A stretch of DNA of 64,000 nt from Prosopis cineraria. Lineage: Eukaryota > Streptophyta > Magnoliopsida > Fabales > Fabaceae. The stretch is taken from contig NW_026555339.1 in the NCBI RefSeq assembly GCF_029017545.1, positions 24,724,438 to 24,788,437 of the forward strand, read 5' to 3'. Under the pieces are notes generated by a model. The model saw nothing but the letters and a program-made list of their open reading frames with translations. It made no database searches and was not told the origin of the DNA. The position numbers and the translations under genes are program-made. This document shows positions 59,096-64,000 of the stretch, in pieces. The first letter of the stretch is position 1; each line of letters opens with the position of its first letter.

Positions 59096-62000
59096 TGTAA
59101 CACTTGCCTCGAGTGTTATCCAAAAATCACACAATTCAAACAAATTAAGAGTGGTTAAAGAGTTAATCCTAAAACCAACTTAGGTAACAAATCATTTAAA
59201 TCAATAAACAAATACACCATTACAAAATAAACATTTAAAGTGTTTAGAAAAAATTATAAGTTCTATCTATAGCGTACGGAAGCAAGGTAGACGAAAGTAG
59301 GATAAAAGATACTGTCATGACAGCATTAAATTGCTGCCATGACAGCCTTCCCAAGCCAACTTTCGGGAGACAACCGTTCCACCATTTGACCTTTGATCGA
59401 AGTAATTTTAAAGCTCACACATCATTTTTAATGATTACCAGTAGTGTACCAAATTACAAATGATCTAACGGTCGAATTAGAATTTGAACACTCTACAAGT
59501 CAGATTGAAATTTGAATATCCGAATGCAAAAGTATAGCTTTTTGGTAAAAACCATTTTTCAAATTGTCTAAATCTCATCCTAATGATCACAAACCTATGG
59601 GAACACTTTGGACACATTAAATAGGACTAGGAGTACCTGATAGAATATTTAAATGATGGAAAAACTCCTTATATTAAAATTTGACAACTCGGGTATCATT
59701 TCTCAAAGTGAACCCCATGCCTACAAAATTTACAAATTACACAAGTGTGGCCAAAACCATTCCAAATATTATATACACATATGAAGATACACGTTAAACA
59801 TTTTCACTTAGCTTAAAGATCTTCGTAGGGCCCATGCACCTACTCTCTCTATCCAAGGTGTATGTTTGCCCATAGTACACCAGTTTGCAATACAACTACT
59901 TTACATTTGCTTATAGAATCATATATATACTAAAATAAATATTTGCTTGTAGTGGAAACTTGGTCTACTAAATAAATCCATCAAAACCACACAACATAAC
60001 CAAGTTTCCTAGCCACAAGTCTACAAGTAGACAAAAATTCATACACAAGCCATATAATCCACATATATTCACAACATATACACATAATCACATCCTACTG
60101 GCACCATAATCCTAAATACATTACAATAGATTTTCTTAAAAGAAAGAAGTTGCAGTTCTTTACAATCCATAAACAATCCCTAGCTCTGCTCCTTTCCCTG
60201 TCTACCACTGGTTCCTTCACCTGGACTTGAAAATATTGAAAAGAAAGGGGTGAGACAACCACAATATTAGTAACAGAGAAATCTATATTAATTATTACCA
60301 AGTAAGCCATAATCAAATAAATAAATAATATATTCAACATAGTACATAATTTAGTCATTTCAAATGCATTAATGCATGATATAGGCCAGTATGGCCTTTC
60401 CTGACCAAAAGAATGCCCCCTGACACTCTTTAGCTTGCAGGTAAACCTTATACCCACTTGTACCTCTATAGGCACCAAACATAATCTAAGGCATGATCGA
60501 ATCCACCTAACCACTTGTGCTCTTTTGACGTGAATCTCAAGCAGTTGAAGCTAATTCCTTCCCAGAGCTAGTCCGACTTATATCTCTATATGAGGGCTAC
60601 CTTGGTCTAGGCACTCAACCTCACACTTTATATGTCAAATTTTCTCCCCCCTACTGAGAGGTATTGAATACTCAATCTACTAACCACTTTAGTACACTGA
60701 GCCCACAATATGAAAGGCAATACTGAGTATTGGCAGTGTCCCATAGAATATCACAAGTCCACACCTCTTTATTGGTGATCTCCCACCATGATCATGTCTT
60801 TTACTCTTGTCTACCTTTCCTGAGTATTGACCACTTTAACACTCTAAGGTAGTATAACATTTATAATTCTCCCTGAAATGGTTCCTTAGCCTATCTAAGG
60901 TACCTAACCTAGTTATACTTCGTTATATGTAACTTCCATTCTTTATGATTACAATACATGCAGACAATCTCATTTCCATAAAATATTATTGTTAAATAAA
61001 TAGAAAACATATTTGCATTATTATCAAAGTAGTATCCCATAAGCTCTTATAAAGCACATTTAATCTTTTAAAACATGTAATGTATGATAACTAGTAATAT
61101 TTATTAAAAAATAGCTAAACAAAGCAATAAAAAATATAAATTTTCCTATTACCTCAACCCTTTAGTACCAAAAGGTTCCCCTTGTACAGAATAAGACTCG
61201 ATTTATTCCTTAACTTTTCAATAAGTTCCACCAATAATTTCCTACAACACATAAGTGATCCACATCACCTTTCATAACAAATAGCATAAAAGAAGACTAT
61301 AACTCATACCACACAACTTAGGTCAATGAGCTATAATCCATTGTAATAGTCCATATATTAAACCAACCATTTACCATAGTATCACTTAACCACCAAAACC
61401 ATGTATTAGCCACCACCAGGCCAATTTCTAAACTATATAATTTTTAATTAACCAAAAACCTTTACTCAGCATTACCAACTTTCCACCATTAGCCCTTATA
61501 ATGAAAAACCTAAGCTTAATTTAAATCTTATTGGATTCAAATAGCATAATTACAACTAAACCAATAGGCTCAAACCATTGAGGAGAAAAGCCCAACTTTT
61601 TGGGGTTTTCCTTTTGCCCTAAAACCTATTTTTCATCCATTATTACCCGCTTAAAACATTAGAGTACCATATAAAAACTCAAAACAATCTCCTAAGGACC
61701 CAAAGAAACCAAAGCTTATAAGAATAAAGCCTTTATGATCAAAATCTAGAAATTTTTCCAAAAATTAAACAAAATCAAGAGGAAAGGAGGAGGATTAAAG
61801 TAGGGAGTTTACGTATCATGTAGCCGAGCTCGCAACAGTTGTAAAGCCTCTCGGATTCCCCTCTCTTCCTCCTATCTCCTCCTCCTCTCACTCTCTCGTT
61901 CTCTTGTTCATTTCTTTCCTTTTGTTTTCTTGTTTCATTTTCATTTCTATGTGCTGTTTCCTCTTAAAGTAACTTATCATAATGATTTGGGGAAAATTAA

Positions 62001-62208
62001 AAGGAAGGGCCCAACATTTCTTATTATGACACAAAAGCTTAGGTTAACTTTAGTAATTTTTCCACAGTTAAAAATAAAATAAAACTAAACTTTTTCTAAG
62101 TAAAATTCAAACTTTGGATCTCTATCAAATTATCTTAATTTTAATTTAATTATAGATATTTTATTTTTTTAAAATAAATTTGAGTCTTAAAATTTTCAAG
62201 ATGTTATA
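59096..62208 (-). mobile_element. Family B solo LTR with internal deletion
   Basis: 3113 bp, aligned with 31440-34893 (tgtaacacttgcctcgagtg at the left; ...aagatgttata at the right, normally gatgttaca). It is flanked by aagaa (59091-59095) and aagga (62209-62213), a 5-bp duplication with one change. It has only one of the three ~190-bp modules: sequence jumps near 59490 from the first module to the end of the third. No internal region, so it is a solo LTR. The minus ORF at 60095-60514 is a chance frame of the LTR. Confidence 0.88.
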
Positions 62209-63592
62209 AAGGAACCCAAAGACAAAAATGTAGAGGAAAGCAGAAGAAAAGTGAGGAGAGCAGAGGCACACGCAAGTGGAAGGAAGAAAAGGAAGGAAGA
62301 GACGTGCACGACAATAAAAGATCCCTAGCTTCAGTGATAAACCAATCTATCACGTAAAGATCTAGAGGAGGAAGACCTAGTATTTTCTTTTATTTTTTTA
62401 GGATGAAAATTTAGAGAAAGAGGGGGCAAAGGTCAGTGGTGGCTTATGAGATGAAAGACGTGGGTGTGTGCTAGAGGAGAAGGCTGAATCTACTTGAAGG
62501 AGATAGAGAGGGAAAGTTGATTGAAAACACTATCTCTGTTAAAAGAAAACCCAAGGGTCTGTAAGAATAGCCTACTGTGACTTTGTTCATCAGGGTGACT
62601 CGTGCAATGACTAAGCAAACTACCAAAGACCCTATTTCTATCTCTGTTATGGCTGAGTTATCAGAGAAGAAGACCAAGAAGTCGAACCTAGTCAGCAAGG
62701 GAAAGTCAAAGGAAGACTGAGTAAAGAAACTCAAAGCTGGCTTAGCTAGTGCTGTTGATGGGTTGAAGTAGACCATTGTGATTAAGCACTGTACCAAATT
62801 TAGCTTCATTTTGAATATCATTCTTCTAATGTACATGGAATAGATTGATGTTTCTTATGAATATCATCCTCTTAAGGGATGTTCAACTTTGTTTATATGG
62901 TTTGGCTGATCTATTCTGGAAGGTACTTGATAGATTCATTCTCCTTTGGGACTAATTGAGGCTTTCACTTTTGGCACTAATTCAGATTAAATGTGTACTA
63001 TGCATACCTGTCAAACAATGAAATGTATTGTATGAAAGAGACCTTATAACTACAATATGCATCTTCGTAATGGATATTTCTTTATTGTAAAAAAAACTCT
63101 CTCCTTATTTTTAAGTTCTTATATGGTTGGCTTGAGTTAGTATGAGGTTACTAATTGGTTACCTATGAAATCCTACGTGATCTTGTGCCCTTTAGTGATT
63201 AAAGGCATAGCTTTATCATTTTTAATTCTAGACACTTGGGAATCAAACATTGGTTGCATACTAACTATGGAAATTTGCTAAGCTCAAATGTTTTTTGTCC
63301 ATTGCAGTAGGTGGAGTTGCTACAATCATCTCTTTTTCCAAACTTGTGATATTTTATGCATTCTGAATTGCTTAAAAAAAATTATAAGCTGAAGTTCTAT
63401 TCGCTGTCCCAATTGGTTTGATTTGGCTTTGAGCATATTTTCATCATATTTAATTTATATCTTAAGCTATAAGGGATTTCTTGTAACTGTAAGTTAGATT
63501 TTAAATGTACTTTAGCATGAAAGGATGTGTGGACTAAGCAAGTTTGTTAGTGTTATCTTATTGATAAGGATGAGACTTTGATTTGGTGTTTA
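62209..63592. other. Unclassified DNA with a broken Lys-rich ORF
   Basis: On the plus strand around 62592-62720 a short frame reads MTKQTTKDPISISVMAELSE, then KKTKKSNLVSKGKSKED, stop, KKLKAGLASAVDGLK, stop. It is hydrophilic and may be an exon or transposon ORF that has decayed. I do not recognise it. The minus ORF at 62471-62836 is its antisense. The remaining sequence to 63592 resembles plant noncoding or intron sequence, without a feature that I can support. Confidence 0.35.
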
Positions 63593-64000
63593 TCATTTGT
63601 GGAGAAAAAATTTGTATTGTTGGGGATTATGCAATGGCTACTTATATGGTTTATATGATTGTTGTTTTAAAGGAAGAACATTGCTGCTTCATATTATTTA
63701 ATGTTACTTCCTTTGAATATCATTGAAGCATTAAGCCAAGCATATAAGATTACAAGGCCTAGTCAGAAGAGAAAATGGTTTACTCCTTATTAGTTGCTCA
63801 TCGTTTGTGGAGAAAAAATTAGTATTGTTAGGGAATTAGGCAATGGCTACTTACATGGTTTATATGATTGTTGTTTTAAAGGAAGAATGTTGCTGCTTCA
63901 TTTATTTATTTTTCTTCCTTTTGAATATCTTTGAAACATCAAGCCAAATATCTAAGATTATATTGTCAAGTTAAAAGAAAAAAGAAATAGTCTACTCCCC
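63593..64000. repeat. ~208-bp tandem duplication at the window edge
   Basis: 63593-63800 and 63801-64000 are diverged copies: tc(a/g)tttgtggagaaaaaatt, gcaatggctacttatatggt, ttgttgttttaaaggaagaa and a ctactcc-like end recur in order. The array may continue beyond the window. Confidence 0.88.

Noticed and set aside
60095..60514. 139-residue minus-strand ORF
   Set aside because: Chance frame in a solo LTR; the same region of the other family B LTRs is not open.

Overview
The window reads as nuclear DNA of a flowering plant, probably a eudicot. It is very AT-rich, almost free of genes, and filled with long-LTR Ty3/gypsy chromoviruses, a SIRE-like copia LTR, LINE fragments with a (TTG)n tail, fold-back MITEs and a Stowaway-type MITE. 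I see one convincing host gene: a plant CAF1/POP2 deadenylase at 46822-47688, with all DEDDh catalytic residues. No CRISPR array, operon, rRNA or tRNA gene was seen. The species cannot be told from sequence alone.

Layout. 1-1306: end of a chromovirus LTR (family A). 2311-2781: CACTA-like terminal repeats. 4421-12470: fold-back MITEs, a 150-bp LINE fragment and diverged segmental duplications. 12473-35235: a deep transposon nest. 35646-37039: a large fold-back element. 40037-42690: a short tandem repeat, a fold-back element and a worn family A-like LTR. 43757-44002: Stowaway-type MITE. 45700-47900: the CAF1 locus. 49060-51880: AT-rich sequence I could not classify. 51884-58495: a chromovirus (element E) with LTR, PBS, gag and start of protease, cut by a small non-autonomous LTR element at 55236-57600. 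59096-62208: solo LTR of family B. 63593-64000: tandem duplication.

The nest can be ordered from target-site duplications (TSDs). A Mutator-type MITE (9-bp TSD) was split by a complete minus-strand chromovirus, element B (12738-34893). The 3' LTR of B received two family A LTRs in opposite orientation (15288-24266 and 24294-27054). The first of these took a further gypsy-type solo LTR (15347-18335) and a SIRE-like copia solo LTR (19497-22742). The copia LTR took a 5'-truncated LINE (21727-22615). That is five levels of insertion.

All transposon reading frames seen are dead. Many stops lie where the family has Gln, Trp or Arg, as expected if methylated cytosines were deaminated. I found no previously undescribed functional system. 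What may be new is structural: the nest, a repeated module inside the family B LTR, GC-rich palindromic clusters inside the LTRs, and a Cys/His/Tyr-rich repeat in the small non-autonomous element.
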